From contig NZ_PEIG01000015.1 of assembly GCF_002749975.1 (NCBI RefSeq), positions 62,001-126,000 of the forward strand: DNA of 64,000 nt, given 5' to 3'. The stretch comes from Gloeocapsopsis sp. IPPAS B-1203 (lineage in GTDB: Bacteria; Cyanobacteriota; Cyanobacteriia; Cyanobacteriales; Chroococcidiopsidaceae). Of this stretch, positions 55,503 to 64,000 are shown piece by piece (positions within the stretch are counted from its first letter, which is position 1; every line of letters begins with the position of its first letter). Under the pieces are notes generated by a model. The model was not told the DNA's origin, did not search any database, and saw nothing but the letters and a program-made list of their open reading frames with translations. The translations under genes were made by a program, and so were the position numbers.

Positions 55503-55695
55503 TTTCGACAACTTGAGCAGTTGATTCAATTGGATTACGACTGTTAGCAACATCAAGCCACCCTTCAATCGCATCCTTTAAGTTACTCATCACTTCCTCT
55601 ATTGTGTCTCCTTCAGTAATACAACCAGGAAGTGCGGGAACCTCTGCCCAATAGCCACCTTCTTCTGCAGGATGAATAATTGCTTTGATTTTCAT
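55492..55695 (-). CDS. hicB: HicB antitoxin
   Basis: The 67-residue protein is a minimal HicB with the partial RNase-H-like fold: MKIKAIIHPAEEGGYWAEVP, ALPGCITEGDTIEEVMSNLK, DAIEGWLDVANS. It lacks a separate DNA-binding C-terminal domain, as short cyanobacterial HicB proteins often do. It starts at ATG 55695 and overlaps hicA at its end. Confidence 0.88.
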   Translation of the reverse strand: MKIKAIIHPAEEGGYWAEVPALPGCITEGDTIEEVMSNLKDAIEGWLDVANSRNPIESTAQVVEIAI

Positions 55696-55776
55696 ACACT
55701 TGTTGAATTCACTATTAAGAATTTAGTCGAGTAAGCTAAAACTAAATAAGAGCGATCGCCACAATATTTAAACTCT

Positions 55777-56334
55777 TTAATAAATCGCTTGCAAGTTTAA
55801 TACAAACCCTGGTAATACCTCTTCACCAGAAAGTGTTACAGGCGATTCTAATGTTTCTTTATTACGTCCATAACGATAAACTTCTACTCGTCGTGTTTTT
55901 GGGTCAATTAACCAACCTAATACTGCACCATTCTCAAGGTATTCTTGCATCTTTTGTTGTAATTCCTCAATGTTATCTGAGGGAGAACGAAGTTCGATCA
56001 CAAAATCTGGGCAAAGTGGCGGAAATTTATCTTGTTGTTCAAGAGTAAGAGTATTCCAGCGATCGCTCTTTATCCAAGCCGCATCAGGAGAACGTCGCGC
56101 ACCATTTGGTAAAACAAACATTGTAGAAGAATCAAATGTTTCGCCTAAATTGCTAGCACTGTTCCAAAGCTCTAACTGAGTTGTTATTTTACTGTTACGT
56201 CTACCTGTATTCCCTCCAGTAGGTGGCGTAATAACTAATTCTCCATCCTTCGTGCTTTCAAAGCGCCACTCCTCGTTTTCAGATGCAATACGCATGAATT
56301 CTTCATCAGTTAGCGGAAGTTTAAGAGTAATCAT
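55777..56334 (-). CDS. Uma2-family (DUF820) putative endonuclease
   Basis: ATG 56334 is preferred because AAAGAAG lies just upstream, giving 185 residues. Motifs are LPLTDEEFMRIASENEEWRF, NGARRSPDAAWIKSDRWNTL, PPLCPDFVIELRSPSDNIEE (the core Asp and Glu) and YLENGAVLGWLIDPKTRRVE. This is the best-conserved Uma2 gene in the window by eye. It lies between HicAB and the DUF2887 gene. Confidence 0.9.
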   Translation of the reverse strand: MITLKLPLTDEEFMRIASENEEWRFESTKDGELVITPPTGGNTGRRNSKITTQLELWNSASNLGETFDSSTMFVLPNGARRSPDAAWIKSDRWNTLTLEQQDKFPPLCPDFVIELRSPSDNIEELQQKMQEYLENGAVLGWLIDPKTRRVEVYRYGRNKETLESPVTLSGEEVLPGFVLNLQAIY

Positions 56335-56451
56335 AAAATCTTCTTTCAATGCTGATAACTTGAGGGAAAAACAGAGACTGCAACAGGATTTTTGGGGCGA
56401 TCGCTCTTAGTTTACAATAGTCTTTAATTTGACTATATCAGCTAATAAACA

Positions 56452-57276
56452 TTGCGTACCGATAGCCTGTTCTACCAACTTTTTCAGATCTATCCAACGA
56501 TTCTGTTTGAACTTATTGATAACTTGTCACCAAGAGCATCTACTTATAGCTTTTTGTCTCAAGAAGTGAAGCAAACAAGTTTTCGCATTGATGGCATTTT
56601 ACTTCCGCCTCCCTATGCTACTGATTTGCCTATATACTTTGTCGAGTTTCAAGGCTATCGAGATTTAAACGGCGATCTTTATCCTAGTTTCTTTAGTGAG
56701 ATTTTCCTTTATCTCAATGACTACCGACCAGCAAATGATTGGCGAGGTATCTTAATTTTTACCAGACGTCGTTTAGATCCAGGCTTACCAATACACTACC
56801 AAGATTTTGCCAGTAGCCCACGTTTGCAACGCATATACCTAGATCAACTTAGAGGAGAAGTTGCTGACATCTCTTTTGGGTTAGGCTTGCTACAACTTAT
56901 CGGTGTTAAAGAAGATGCTGCACCTGAAACAGCAAGACAGATAATTGAGAAAGCTCAGCGAGAACTCACCGATGCCACTGAACAGCAAAAAAATCTAGAA
57001 TTAGTAGAAACAGTCATCATTTACAAGTTCCCAGAATTAACTAGCGAGGAGGTCGAACAAATGCTGGGATTAAGCGAATTAAAGCAAACTAGAGTCTATC
57101 AAGAAGCTTTAGAAGAAGGGCTGGAACAAGGACTTGAGCAAGGACTTGAACGGGGTCGCCAAGAGGGTAAGCTAGCCGCAGTTCCCTTATTATTAGAAGC
57201 AGGGATGACTGTAGAGCAAATTACAGAGCGGCTTGGTATCGATTTAGAGGCAGTTAGACGGGTAGCACAGCAGTAA
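56452..57276 (+). CDS. Rpn/DUF2887-family putative nuclease
   Basis: The 274-residue protein starts at TTG 56452 (MRTDSLFYQLFQIYPTILFE). It has the DUF2887 PD-(D/E)xK-like core: FRIDGILLPPPYATDLPIYF followed by VEFQGYRD, with Asp and Glu-x-Gln at the active-site positions, then YLNDYRPANDWRGILIFTRR. The C-terminal part has a tandem EQGLEQGLEQGLERGRQEGK stretch, a coil typical of these proteins, and a helical end. Related Rpn proteins act in recombination or phage defence. The gene is complete; no ribosome site is obvious. Confidence 0.82.
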   Translation: MRTDSLFYQLFQIYPTILFELIDNLSPRASTYSFLSQEVKQTSFRIDGILLPPPYATDLPIYFVEFQGYRDLNGDLYPSFFSEIFLYLNDYRPANDWRGILIFTRRRLDPGLPIHYQDFASSPRLQRIYLDQLRGEVADISFGLGLLQLIGVKEDAAPETARQIIEKAQRELTDATEQQKNLELVETVIIYKFPELTSEEVEQMLGLSELKQTRVYQEALEEGLEQGLEQGLERGRQEGKLAAVPLLLEAGMTVEQITERLGIDLEAVRRVAQQ

Positions 57277-57327
57277 CTTAACACTTGTTTTGAACTACTG
57301 GGGCAATAATGCCCCCAAAAGTACGCA

Positions 57328-57564
57328 TTAATAACGATTCAAATTGATTCCTGCTTCTTTAGCCATTGCTTCTAAACCTTTGTGTTCTAAAGTCTTGATT
57401 GCTTTAGTAGAAAGTAGCAGTCTTACCCAACGATTTCCTTGTGCCCACCATACTCGTTTCCACTGCAAGTTTGCTTGTTGTAGTTTTTTAGTCCGACGGT
57501 GCGAGTGCGAAATTGCGTAAGCATTATTTGCTTTTTTTCCTGTTAGCTGACATTTGCGTGACAT
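57328..57564 (-). CDS. rpmB: 50S ribosomal protein L28
   Basis: The 78-residue basic protein matches bacterial/plastid-type L28: [40 protein letters not shown], and the C-terminal [20 protein letters not shown]. It is part of the large ribosomal subunit. It stands alone, which is common for rpmB in cyanobacteria, and is downstream of htpG on the same strand, separated by a terminator. Confidence 0.96.
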   Translation of the reverse strand: MSRKCQLTGKKANNAYAISHSHRRTKKLQQANLQWKRVWWAQGNRWVRLLLSTKAIKTLEHKGLEAMAKEAGINLNRY

Positions 57565-57710
57565 AGTTTATCTCCATGTGTGAATTGACGTGCAATCTCT
57601 TATTGTATCTGCATTACCGAAATGAGTGTGCTGGAAGTGCGATCGCTCATCTCAAATCCCGTGAATGCTAACGATTGAAATAGCACCTTGACTAGTACCG
57701 ATGTTACTCT

Positions 57711-57800
57711 TATTAGTCCACGCAGGTGGACTACCCTGCGGGAAGCCGCTACGCGTCTATGTGTGTGAAGTGTGAAGCCGCGACTTTAGTCGCCAAGCTA
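57711..57800 (-). repeat. Three-hairpin dispersed repeat, partial, with a small dispersed repeat inside
   Basis: Contains TTAGTCCACGCAGGTGGACT, then CCCTGCGGGAAGCCGCTACG (a small dispersed repeat wording at 57731-57758), then GCCGCGACTTTAGTCGCCAAGC. The GTGTAC hairpin of complete copies is replaced by the inserted text. Confidence 0.6.
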
Positions 57801-57805
57801 GTCAT

Positions 57806-57830
57806 AAAAAAAAGCCCGTCAATGCGGGCT
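57806..57830 (-). terminator. Rho-independent terminator of htpG
   Basis: On the minus strand AGCCCG-CATTGA-CGGGCT forms a 6-base GC-rich stem followed by eight T. It lies 27 bases after the htpG stop. Confidence 0.9.
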
Positions 57831-57856
57831 ATCAACTATAATTAAGCTAGATTTAC

Positions 57857-59830
57857 CTAACTCTTTGCTGCACGTTCAGTCAGTTTTGTCAATACTTGAT
57901 TAGAGCGTTCGACAAAAGCTTTCATACCTTCAGCGTCAAATCCTTTTTGTGCCATCAGCGCTAAATCGTAGACGTGATGACAAATCATATTTGCTAACTC
58001 TGCTGAAGGAGACGAAGTATCTCCTTGCAGAATACTACCTTGGTTTAAACTCACCAGATTTTGAATCAGTGGGTGCGCGGTATTCACAAGCAGAATGTGT
58101 TCCTCAGGAAACTGGGCAGTTTGCTGCTGCATAAATGCGTTCATCTCTTGAATGCGGCGCATAAATTCTGGCAACAATACCATTGCTGGCGGTGTCCCCT
58201 GCGGATCGTCTGACTTGAGTGCTTCGGTGCGAATATTGAGTTTAGGTTTGTTGAGGGCTTGTTGAAAGAGTTCTTTGATCAATTCGCTGCGAGTTTTATT
58301 TGTCTTAGGATCGACAATATCTGCAGCTTTGTCTTGATCTAGCAACGTTTCGTCCAAGTCAGAGTCTACTCGTGAAAACTTGACATCAGGATATTCGCGT
58401 TCGAGGAATGTAATAAAGTGGGTATCGATGAATGAGTCCATAAATAGGACTTCTAAACCCTGATTTTTGTGCAATTCTACATAGGTCGCTTGGGTGACTT
58501 GATCGGTGCAGTAATAAACCCGATTTTCGTGTCGCTGTTGATTGCGCTCAAGATATTCTTTCAACGTGGTATATGGAAGTGTTGTCGCTTCTGATTCTTG
58601 GGGAGTGACATCTTGCCAGACATCGCCTTCTTGCGACTGCACCTCAACGCTTGGTGTATCACTACCTTTCGCCTCGTTAGTTGTGCGATAGATGATGATA
58701 TCTTCTATTTGTTTTTTAAACTTCTCGTCATTGAGTGCACCAAATTTGACAAAAGTGCCGATATCTTGCCAAGCCTTGATGTATTCTTCTTTGTTGTCGC
58801 GGTAAAGTTCCTTGAGGCGATCGCCCACTTTGCGTGAAATATAATCTGCGATTCTGCGTACCGTGCGATCCATTTGCAGCGCACTCCGTGACACATTCAG
58901 CGGAATATCAGTGCTATCAATCACACCCCGCATTGGTAGTAAAAACTTGGGAATAATCTCTTCGCAATGATCGCTGACAAACACTTGGTTGCAGAATAAC
59001 TTAATCTGTCCTTGTGTCACATCGACATCTGGCTTCAGCTTCGGGAAATACAGGATTCCATTGAGAATGAAGGGATAATCAGTGTTGAGATGTACCCAGA
59101 TGAGTGGTTCTTCTTGAAAAGGATAGAGGTAGCGGTAGAACTCTAGATAATCTTCCTTCGTTAAACTGTTAGGAGATTCGCGCCACGGTGCTTTTTGACG
59201 ATTAAGAATCTCATCATCCAGTTTAATTGGAACTGGCATAAAGTCGCAGTAGGTTTTCACTAACTGCTTGATCCGCGCTGGTTCGAGATATTCTTGTTCT
59301 TCTTCTTGCAGAGTCAGCGTAATTGTAGTTCCGCGTTGTGTGCGGGGTGAATCTTCTAAACGAAATTCTGGCGAACCATCACACGACCAATGTACAGCAG
59401 TTGCACCTTCTTTATAGGATAGCGTGTCAATCTCGACTTTTTGCGCCACCATAAATGAGGAGTAAAACCCTAGTCCAAAGTGCCCGATAATCGGTTGGTC
59501 AGATTTTCCTTGATACTTTTGAATAAATTCCTCGGCGCTTGAGAAGGCGACTTGGTTAATGTACTTCTTCACTTCCTCAGCAGTCATGCCAATACCATTA
59601 TCGCTGATCGAGAGGGTTTTTTTATCTTTATCGATTGCAAGCTGAATTTCTGGTTCACCAACATCGCCAGTGTACTCTCCAGCGCGGGATACCATTTTAA
59701 GCTTCTGTATGGCATCTACAGCGTTGGACACGAGTTCTCGTAAGAATATTTCGTGGTCGGAGTAAAGTGATTTCTTAATAATTGGGAAGATGTTCTCAGT
59801 ATGAATACTGATCGTGCCTTGTTCCAGCAT
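57857..59830 (-). CDS. htpG: Molecular chaperone HtpG (Hsp90)
   Basis: The 657-residue protein has the full bacterial Hsp90 layout: N-terminal GHKL ATPase (LRELVSNAVDAIQKLK with the catalytic Glu, SISDNGIGMTAEEVKKYI, IGHFGLGFYSSFMVA), a middle domain (IPLNVSRSALQMDRTVRRI with the catalytic Arg loop) and a C-terminal dimer domain. It folds client proteins using ATP and is important for heat and oxidative tolerance in cyanobacteria. ATG 59830 starts MLEQGTISIHTENIFPIIKK. A terminator follows the stop. Confidence 0.97.
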   Translation of the reverse strand: MLEQGTISIHTENIFPIIKKSLYSDHEIFLRELVSNAVDAIQKLKMVSRAGEYTGDVGEPEIQLAIDKDKKTLSISDNGIGMTAEEVKKYINQVAFSSAEEFIQKYQGKSDQPIIGHFGLGFYSSFMVAQKVEIDTLSYKEGATAVHWSCDGSPEFRLEDSPRTQRGTTITLTLQEEEQEYLEPARIKQLVKTYCDFMPVPIKLDDEILNRQKAPWRESPNSLTKEDYLEFYRYLYPFQEEPLIWVHLNTDYPFILNGILYFPKLKPDVDVTQGQIKLFCNQVFVSDHCEEIIPKFLLPMRGVIDSTDIPLNVSRSALQMDRTVRRIADYISRKVGDRLKELYRDNKEEYIKAWQDIGTFVKFGALNDEKFKKQIEDIIIYRTTNEAKGSDTPSVEVQSQEGDVWQDVTPQESEATTLPYTTLKEYLERNQQRHENRVYYCTDQVTQATYVELHKNQGLEVLFMDSFIDTHFITFLEREYPDVKFSRVDSDLDETLLDQDKAADIVDPKTNKTRSELIKELFQQALNKPKLNIRTEALKSDDPQGTPPAMVLLPEFMRRIQEMNAFMQQQTAQFPEEHILLVNTAHPLIQNLVSLNQGSILQGDTSSPSAELANMICHHVYDLALMAQKGFDAEGMKAFVERSNQVLTKLTERAAKS

Positions 59831-60373
59831 GATGATTTACTTTATCGGTTCTTCATTCAGGATCATAAAGGCAGATCAAGTGCGATCGCCGTAATCTCTA
59901 ACAGAGAAATTGCCCCCCGTGACAATTCGGTTTACCCTACCTTACTTCTACAATCTGTCTACATGCTAAAAACATGTCCTTCTAAACTTTGTTTACGTAA
60001 ATTTACTGTAGCTTTGTTTTCGTAAGTCTTGTTGTTTTTACGTAAATTTCATCTAAACTTCTTGCATTTTAAAGATCGTATAAACCTTTACAGAAAACTT
60101 CCGCATATACCGAAAATAAAAATTAAGCTGTTTAGTGTCTGTTGTACTAATAGATATCAGTTGTACGTAAATTTACTGTAAATTCAGTAACGCAAAAATG
60201 TTTGTGCTTTAAAAAGCATAGGCGTTGTCGTTGTAAGAATATCAAATCTCCATTGCTGTCCGAGAAAAATGTACTGAATGCAGGATTCAGGTAATTATCT
60301 ATTGCCTTTTTTCGGAGAGCTAAAGCTCGGTCTGAGAGAAACTTCTCATTTATTATTTTCTAGAAGCAAAACA
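59831..60373. promoter_or_regulatory. Divergent promoter region with repeated TACGTAAATTTACTGTA sites
   Basis: The region separates htpG from the GT26 gene. TACGTAAATTTACTGTA occurs identically at 59994-60010 and 60164-60180, and a shorter TACGTAAATTT at 60039-60049. The inner text ACGTAAATTTAC is close to symmetric, so these may be regulator sites or remnants of a duplication. An upstream in-frame start of the GT26 ORF at 60278 is thought less likely than 60374. Confidence 0.45.
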
Positions 60374-61144
60374 ATGAAACTAGTAAGAATACTCAATATT
60401 TCACTTAATAACTTATCTAAATTAGAGCTATTGAAAAATCTTAAATCGGGTGTTGTATTTACACCCAATGTAGATCACATGGTCAAGCTACAGTACGACC
60501 GTGAGTTTTTACAAACTTATTTGCAAGCTGATTATAAAGTTTGTGATAGCCAAATTTTGGTTTATGCTTCAAGGTTTCTAGGAACTCCTATTAAAGAAAA
60601 AATTTCTGGTTCAGATTTTTTCCCAGCGTTTTATACCTATCACAGAAACAATCCTGATATTAAAATTTTTCTTTTGGGAGGTAAGCAAGGAGTAGCACAG
60701 CGAGCTGCTAAAAGAATTAATAGTAAAATTGGTAGAAATATAGTGATAGGTGCTCACTCTCCTTCTTTCGGATTTGAAAAGAATGAACAAGAGTGTATAG
60801 AACTTATAGACATGATTAATCAGTCTGGTGCATCAGTTTTAGCAGTGGGTGTTGGAGCACCAAAGCAAGAAAAATGGATTATAAAATATAAAAACAGATT
60901 ACCAAATATAAAAATATTTCTAGCTGTAGGAGCCACAATTGATTTTGAGGCAGGAAATGTGAAAAGAGCGCCAAAATGGATGAGTGAGGCTGGTTTGGAA
61001 TGGCTATATAGATTATTAGTGGAACCTCAGCGTCTTTGGAGAAGATATTTATTAGAAGATTTACCATTTTTTTGGTTAGTCTTAAAACAAAAATTCAAGT
61101 TAGATAATCTTCCTACCACCAGTATAGATGAAAGAGTTGTTTAA
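60374..61144 (+). CDS. WecB/TagA/CpsF-family (GT26) glycosyltransferase
   Basis: ATG 60374 starts MKLVRILNISLNNLSKLELL, the normal family start; 256 residues. Motifs are GVVFTPNVDHMVKLQYDREF, KISGSDFFPAFY, IFLLGGKQGVAQRAA, the active-site region VGVGAPKQEKWI, and GATIDFEAGNVKRAPKWM. Enzymes of this family add a sugar (for example ManNAc or ManNAcA) to a polyprenyl-diphosphate sugar in exopolysaccharide or wall polymer synthesis at the inner membrane. A strong terminator follows. It probably belongs to the polysaccharide genes at the window end. Confidence 0.93.
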   Translation: MKLVRILNISLNNLSKLELLKNLKSGVVFTPNVDHMVKLQYDREFLQTYLQADYKVCDSQILVYASRFLGTPIKEKISGSDFFPAFYTYHRNNPDIKIFLLGGKQGVAQRAAKRINSKIGRNIVIGAHSPSFGFEKNEQECIELIDMINQSGASVLAVGVGAPKQEKWIIKYKNRLPNIKIFLAVGATIDFEAGNVKRAPKWMSEAGLEWLYRLLVEPQRLWRRYLLEDLPFFWLVLKQKFKLDNLPTTSIDERVV

Positions 61145-61172
61145 CTTTAAAAACATAATTTTATTTGTCAAT

Positions 61173-61216
61173 TAATAAATCTCCTTTTTTGTGAAGGAGA
61201 TTTATTAGTTTTATTT
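61173..61216 (+). terminator. Strong rho-independent terminator after the GT26 gene
   Basis: TAATAAATCTCCTT at 61173-61186 pairs perfectly with AAGGAGATTTATTA at 61194-61207 around a 7-base loop, followed by GTTTTATTT. It begins about 30 bases after the GT26 stop. Confidence 0.8.
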
Positions 61217-61306
61217 AAGTAAGCTCTAACTTTAAGATAAAGAAGTAAGTAGACGTTAACCCAAAATTATAAACATTGAATTGAATCTACCTACTGAAAT
61301 AATGCC

Positions 61307-62059
61307 TTAACTTCTTGCTAGTAACTTTTGTTCTCCTCTACGCGTAACTACTTTTGCAGGAACACCCACTGCGATTGAATAAGGAGGAACATTCTTAGTG
61401 ACAACAGCCCCTGCTCCAATAATGCTACCTTGACCGATGGTAACGCCATCAAGGACTGTTACTCCATTACCTAACCAACAATCATCTTCAATGACAATTC
61501 CCTTACGAGTTACTCCTTGATCCCAAATATAACGAGATGGATCGGCAAAAATATGATTATTAGCATAGATTCCGACGTGTGAGGCAATTAAACAGCATTT
61601 GCCAATTTTGATATTACCAGGACCAGCAATACAGCTATAAGCGCCAATAACTGTACGCTCGCCAACTTCAATATGGCAGTTTCCTTCGGTAGGAACAACA
61701 CTGATATTGACACCACGCTCAATACAGACGCGATCGCCTAACAGAATTTGACTATTTTGTCCTCTTGCTGTTAGACGAACATCACGGAGAATCTTAACTT
61801 CATTACCCATGTTTATATGCTCAGCACCAAAGAATTCTACTCCAAACTCGATATACACAGATCTTCCCATTCGCTTCATGATAGGGCGGTATATGAGCTG
61901 TCTTAATAGAGAACCTGGAAGTTTTGGAATCCAACCTACTAGTAGAAAGATTGCAGTTTCTTGGACACGCGACCATAAAGAATTGATGTGACGCTCAGAT
62001 AAAAATAATTGCTTTTTTGAGCTGCTTGTCTTGGTATTCATAGTTAACTCGTTCTCCAT
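61307..62059 (-). CDS. Left-handed beta-helix acyltransferase (WbbJ/colanic-acid type)
   Basis: The 250-residue protein has a basic N-terminal part, then hexapeptide repeats through about residues 70-225 (GAEHINMGNEVKILRDVRLT, ERTVIGAYSCIAGPGNIKIG). The catalytic His is in YANNHIFADPS and the typical end is GAGAVVTKNVPPYSIAVGVP. It transfers an acetyl or other acyl group to sugars of an exopolysaccharide or lipopolysaccharide. ATG 62059 gives MENELTMNTKTSS, with an alternative ATG six codons later. It belongs to the polysaccharide genes, though it is opposite in strand to the GT26 gene. Confidence 0.9.
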   Translation of the reverse strand: MENELTMNTKTSSSKKQLFLSERHINSLWSRVQETAIFLLVGWIPKLPGSLLRQLIYRPIMKRMGRSVYIEFGVEFFGAEHINMGNEVKILRDVRLTARGQNSQILLGDRVCIERGVNISVVPTEGNCHIEVGERTVIGAYSCIAGPGNIKIGKCCLIASHVGIYANNHIFADPSRYIWDQGVTRKGIVIEDDCWLGNGVTVLDGVTIGQGSIIGAGAVVTKNVPPYSIAVGVPAKVVTRRGEQKLLARS

Positions 62060-63192
62060 TATTTCTCAGAGAGACTACTCTCTTTAAGCCAGCAAAAATA
62101 AGTCGAATCAAAGGTATTCAAACCTTGTGCGATCGCAATATCTTTAGCAAAAAATTGCTTTGTAGCTGAGAAGCTGAAGCTAAATTTCTAAGCTCAATCA
62201 ATTTTCACTGCTGTGACTAAGCCAATATCTCTAAAAACTACAACCTTAGCTTAGAATTCAGCACAATGATTTTTGAAAATATTAGCTTAGCGCTTTTATA
62301 AAGCTCAGTATAATTTGCCTCAATTCATAAACTGAGGTTTATTAATCTCAACAATGTTTTATAGTTTGCCACACCCAACTTAGGGTGGAGTATCACCTAC
62401 TTCAGACATCACATTGAAGTCCACCATTGGAGCAAACAAGTAGATACTTCCCCGATTTCGATATCGGTTTTCTTGTAACCAGTTTCTAGTGTCTAGTACT
62501 GTTTTCACGACGGGAAGATATCCTAAGAACTACTTGACAGTTTAATGTTTATGCTCATAACTCAGCATTTACCACTAAACTCGATCAATCTTTTTTGCAA
62601 ACAAATAAGTCTATAAATATATCAAATATAATACTGTATTTGTTTTGTTGTATTCATCTACATAATAATACTGATCTTCAATATAAACAACTATTTTCAG
62701 GATAAAATTATATAAAGTTATTGTAAAATCTTAATGAAGCTTTAGTTTATGAATATCTCTTAAACTTAAGGACTTGTGTACCTGACTAAGAAACCTATTT
62801 TTAGGTGTTAAATCTTGGTTAAGATGGCAATATACATCTTCTGCAAAGCTTTTTATGCTGTAGAGTACACTTTTCAGAAGATAGTAGTAAGTAAATATAG
62901 GCTAAAAACCAAAAATATTAACCATACTGTTTGAAGTCAAAACTATTTAACTTAACCAAAAAGACTAAAGCCAAGAAAAAGCTCAGCTTTAAAGATGTTA
63001 ATGATTGCTTTGAATTGCTATATTTTGATATTTCTTAGATATGAGCTATGAAATGAAAATGATTTAGTAATTCAATGTAGATTTAATGACAAAGTAATTT
63101 TTTAAGTTCATTCAAGCTTGATATTTTATTGCAGACATGATTGCATTCATTGAACAGCGATCGCATAATAAGTATTTAACAAATGTATAAAT
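62060..63192. other. 1.1-kb AT-rich region without an intact gene
   Basis: No complete gene is visible. The region contains one short coding-like relic (62380-62529, listed separately). The rest is AT-rich with many stops in all frames and no RNA gene that I recognise. It may be the remains of a lost gene and the promoter regions of the flanking polysaccharide genes. Confidence 0.5.
62380..62529 (-). pseudogene. Possible C-terminal relic of an unidentified gene
   Basis: Minus-strand frame of 49 codons ending at TAA 62380-62382, reading FLGYLPVVKTVLDTRNWLQE, NRYRNRGSIYLFAPMVDFNV, MSEVGDTPP. A stop lies immediately upstream and no start codon precedes it. The composition looks like protein, unlike the surrounding AT-rich text, but I cannot name the family. 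Confidence 0.35.
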
Positions 63193-64000
63193 TTATACAC
63201 ACAATATTTTAGGTAGTTGTAACAATGACAACATACTTATAGCTCCTTGCAATTCTCCAATCTTCCACCCGAGTTGCCATAAGAATTCAGCAAAGTCACC
63301 TCGACTGCGGACTTGTAGAATAGCTAAGGTTAAATACTTCCAACCGCCCAAATATAATTTCAAGGTGGAAAATATGCTCAATGAACCACCATATTTTTGG
63401 CGAAGCGGTAAGTAAGCCTTTGACCATTTCAACGCTTGACTATAACTGCTAAACAAAGAATTACGAAAACGGTAATGCACGATCGCACTTGGTTCTAAAT
63501 GAATTTTGGCTCCTGCAAGTTGTGCTCTCCAACAATACTCGGCATCTTCTACATAAAGAAAAGACTCATCAAAACCACCGATGGCTTGATATAGCGAGCG
63601 TTTAAAACCAAGATTGCAACTACCAGCAAACGGAAGATATGGAGAATGTTTTAGATACATCAATCCTGATTGCTGTTGATGATTCCTTCTTTGCCAAGCA
63701 GTATTGAGTTTTGTATAATCAAGAACGCCAGCAACAAGTTCATGAAGATTCAGTGCTTCTCCCATCGCTGTTACCCAACCAGGAGCAACCTCATCGTCAG
63801 CATCGCAGAAAGCAAAAGCCTCACCTCTTGCAGCTAATATGCCCATATTACGAGCATATGATGGTCCTTGTCGCGCTAGTGCATGGATCAGACGGAGATG
63901 AGGAATCTTGTCTGTGTATTCATTTACGATCGCTACAGTATTATCAGTTGAGTTGTTGTTGCAAACAATAATTTCCCATTGCTCATGCCAAGATTGATTG
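63193..64000 (-). CDS. Family 2 glycosyltransferase, 5' end outside the window
   Basis: The minus-strand frame is open from the window edge to the stop at 63193, about 268 codons. It has GT-A features: WEIIVCNNNSTDNTVAIVNE (nucleotide-sugar strand), then ARQGPSYARNMGILAARGEA, then FCDADDEVAPGWV with the DxD-type metal site. Further on is FAGSCNLGFKRSLYQAIGGF plus the acceptor-side YVEDAEYCWRAQLAGAKIHL. Such enzymes add sugars in exopolysaccharide synthesis. The missing part is only the extreme N-terminus, perhaps 30-40 residues. An internal Met at 63846 is not the start. Confidence 0.92.
   Translation of the reverse strand, partial: NQSWHEQWEIIVCNNNSTDNTVAIVNEYTDKIPHLRLIHALARQGPSYARNMGILAARGEAFAFCDADDEVAPGWVTAMGEALNLHELVAGVLDYTKLNTAWQRRNHQQQSGLMYLKHSPYLPFAGSCNLGFKRSLYQAIGGFDESFLYVEDAEYCWRAQLAGAKIHLEPSAIVHYRFRNSLFSSYSQALKWSKAYLPLRQKYGGSLSIFSTLKLYLGGWKYLTLAILQVRSRGDFAEFLWQLGWKIGELQGAISMLSLLQLPKILCV

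Noticed and set aside
59801-60025. Plus-strand ORF of 74 codons at the htpG start
   Set aside because: It runs from the htpG coding region into the promoter region and has no motif.
1-64000. tRNA, rRNA or other structured RNA genes
   Set aside because: I looked for tRNA T-arm words and for common riboswitch cores and found none convincing; a covariance search would be needed to exclude them.

Overview
The window looks like a cyanobacterial chromosome. The HIP1 octamer GCGATCGC recurs throughout. Photosynthetic genes are present (psbV, psbV2, petJ, petE), as are AMIN-type TonB receptors, Uma2 proteins and hps (hormogonium polysaccharide) pseudopilin operons. I cannot name the species; the accessory content resembles large-genome cyanobacteria.

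Layout. 0-7 kb is decayed DNA: a GC-richer CPBP protease gene and a peptidoglycan-binding gene each cut by an in-frame stop, an IS256-type remnant, a frameshifted Tn3 transposase remnant, and a TonB receptor truncated by that remnant. 7-14.5 kb carries a PF10118-type hydrolase, a GPH/MFS transporter, a creatininase-family protein, an exported tandem gamma-carbonic-anhydrase-like protein, an NgoPII-like restriction-modification pair with an interrupted nuclease, and a methyltransferase. 14.6-21 kb holds toxin-antitoxin genes and an iron/siderophore block (AraC regulator, TonB receptor, binding lipoprotein). 21-27 kb has mfd, a CNNM/CorC protein and a Uma2 gene. 27.4-31.5 kb is a three-gene operon: dynamin-like GTPase, second P-loop GTPase, tail-anchored protein. 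31.6-33.4 kb has two rhomboid proteases. 33.6-36.2 kb is a photosynthetic electron-carrier cluster. 36.5-44.1 and 46.5-53.6 kb are two copies of one operon, hpsA-hpsB-hpsC-fimT-like. 54-57 kb is another accessory island (VapBC remnant, HicAB, Uma2, DUF2887). 57.3-59.8 kb has rpmB and htpG. 60.3-64 kb has polysaccharide genes (GT26, LbetaH acyltransferase, GT2).

How they work together. The two hps operons and the glycosyltransferases suggest a type-IV-pilus-like polysaccharide secretion programme. The AraC-TonB-FecB block is a ferric-siderophore uptake unit, next to a decayed relative of its first two genes. The c6, plastocyanin and c550 genes form a photosystem electron-transfer block.

Most notable. 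(1) The carbonic-anhydrase-like protein has its three zinc-histidine positions split between two tandem domains in a complementary way. (2) The dynamin/GTPase/membrane-anchor operon has no function I can name. (3) The hps operon is duplicated. (4) Six accessory genes each carry one in-frame stop, while the large housekeeping genes are intact. (5) Several repeat families are present, some inserted in frame inside proteins.
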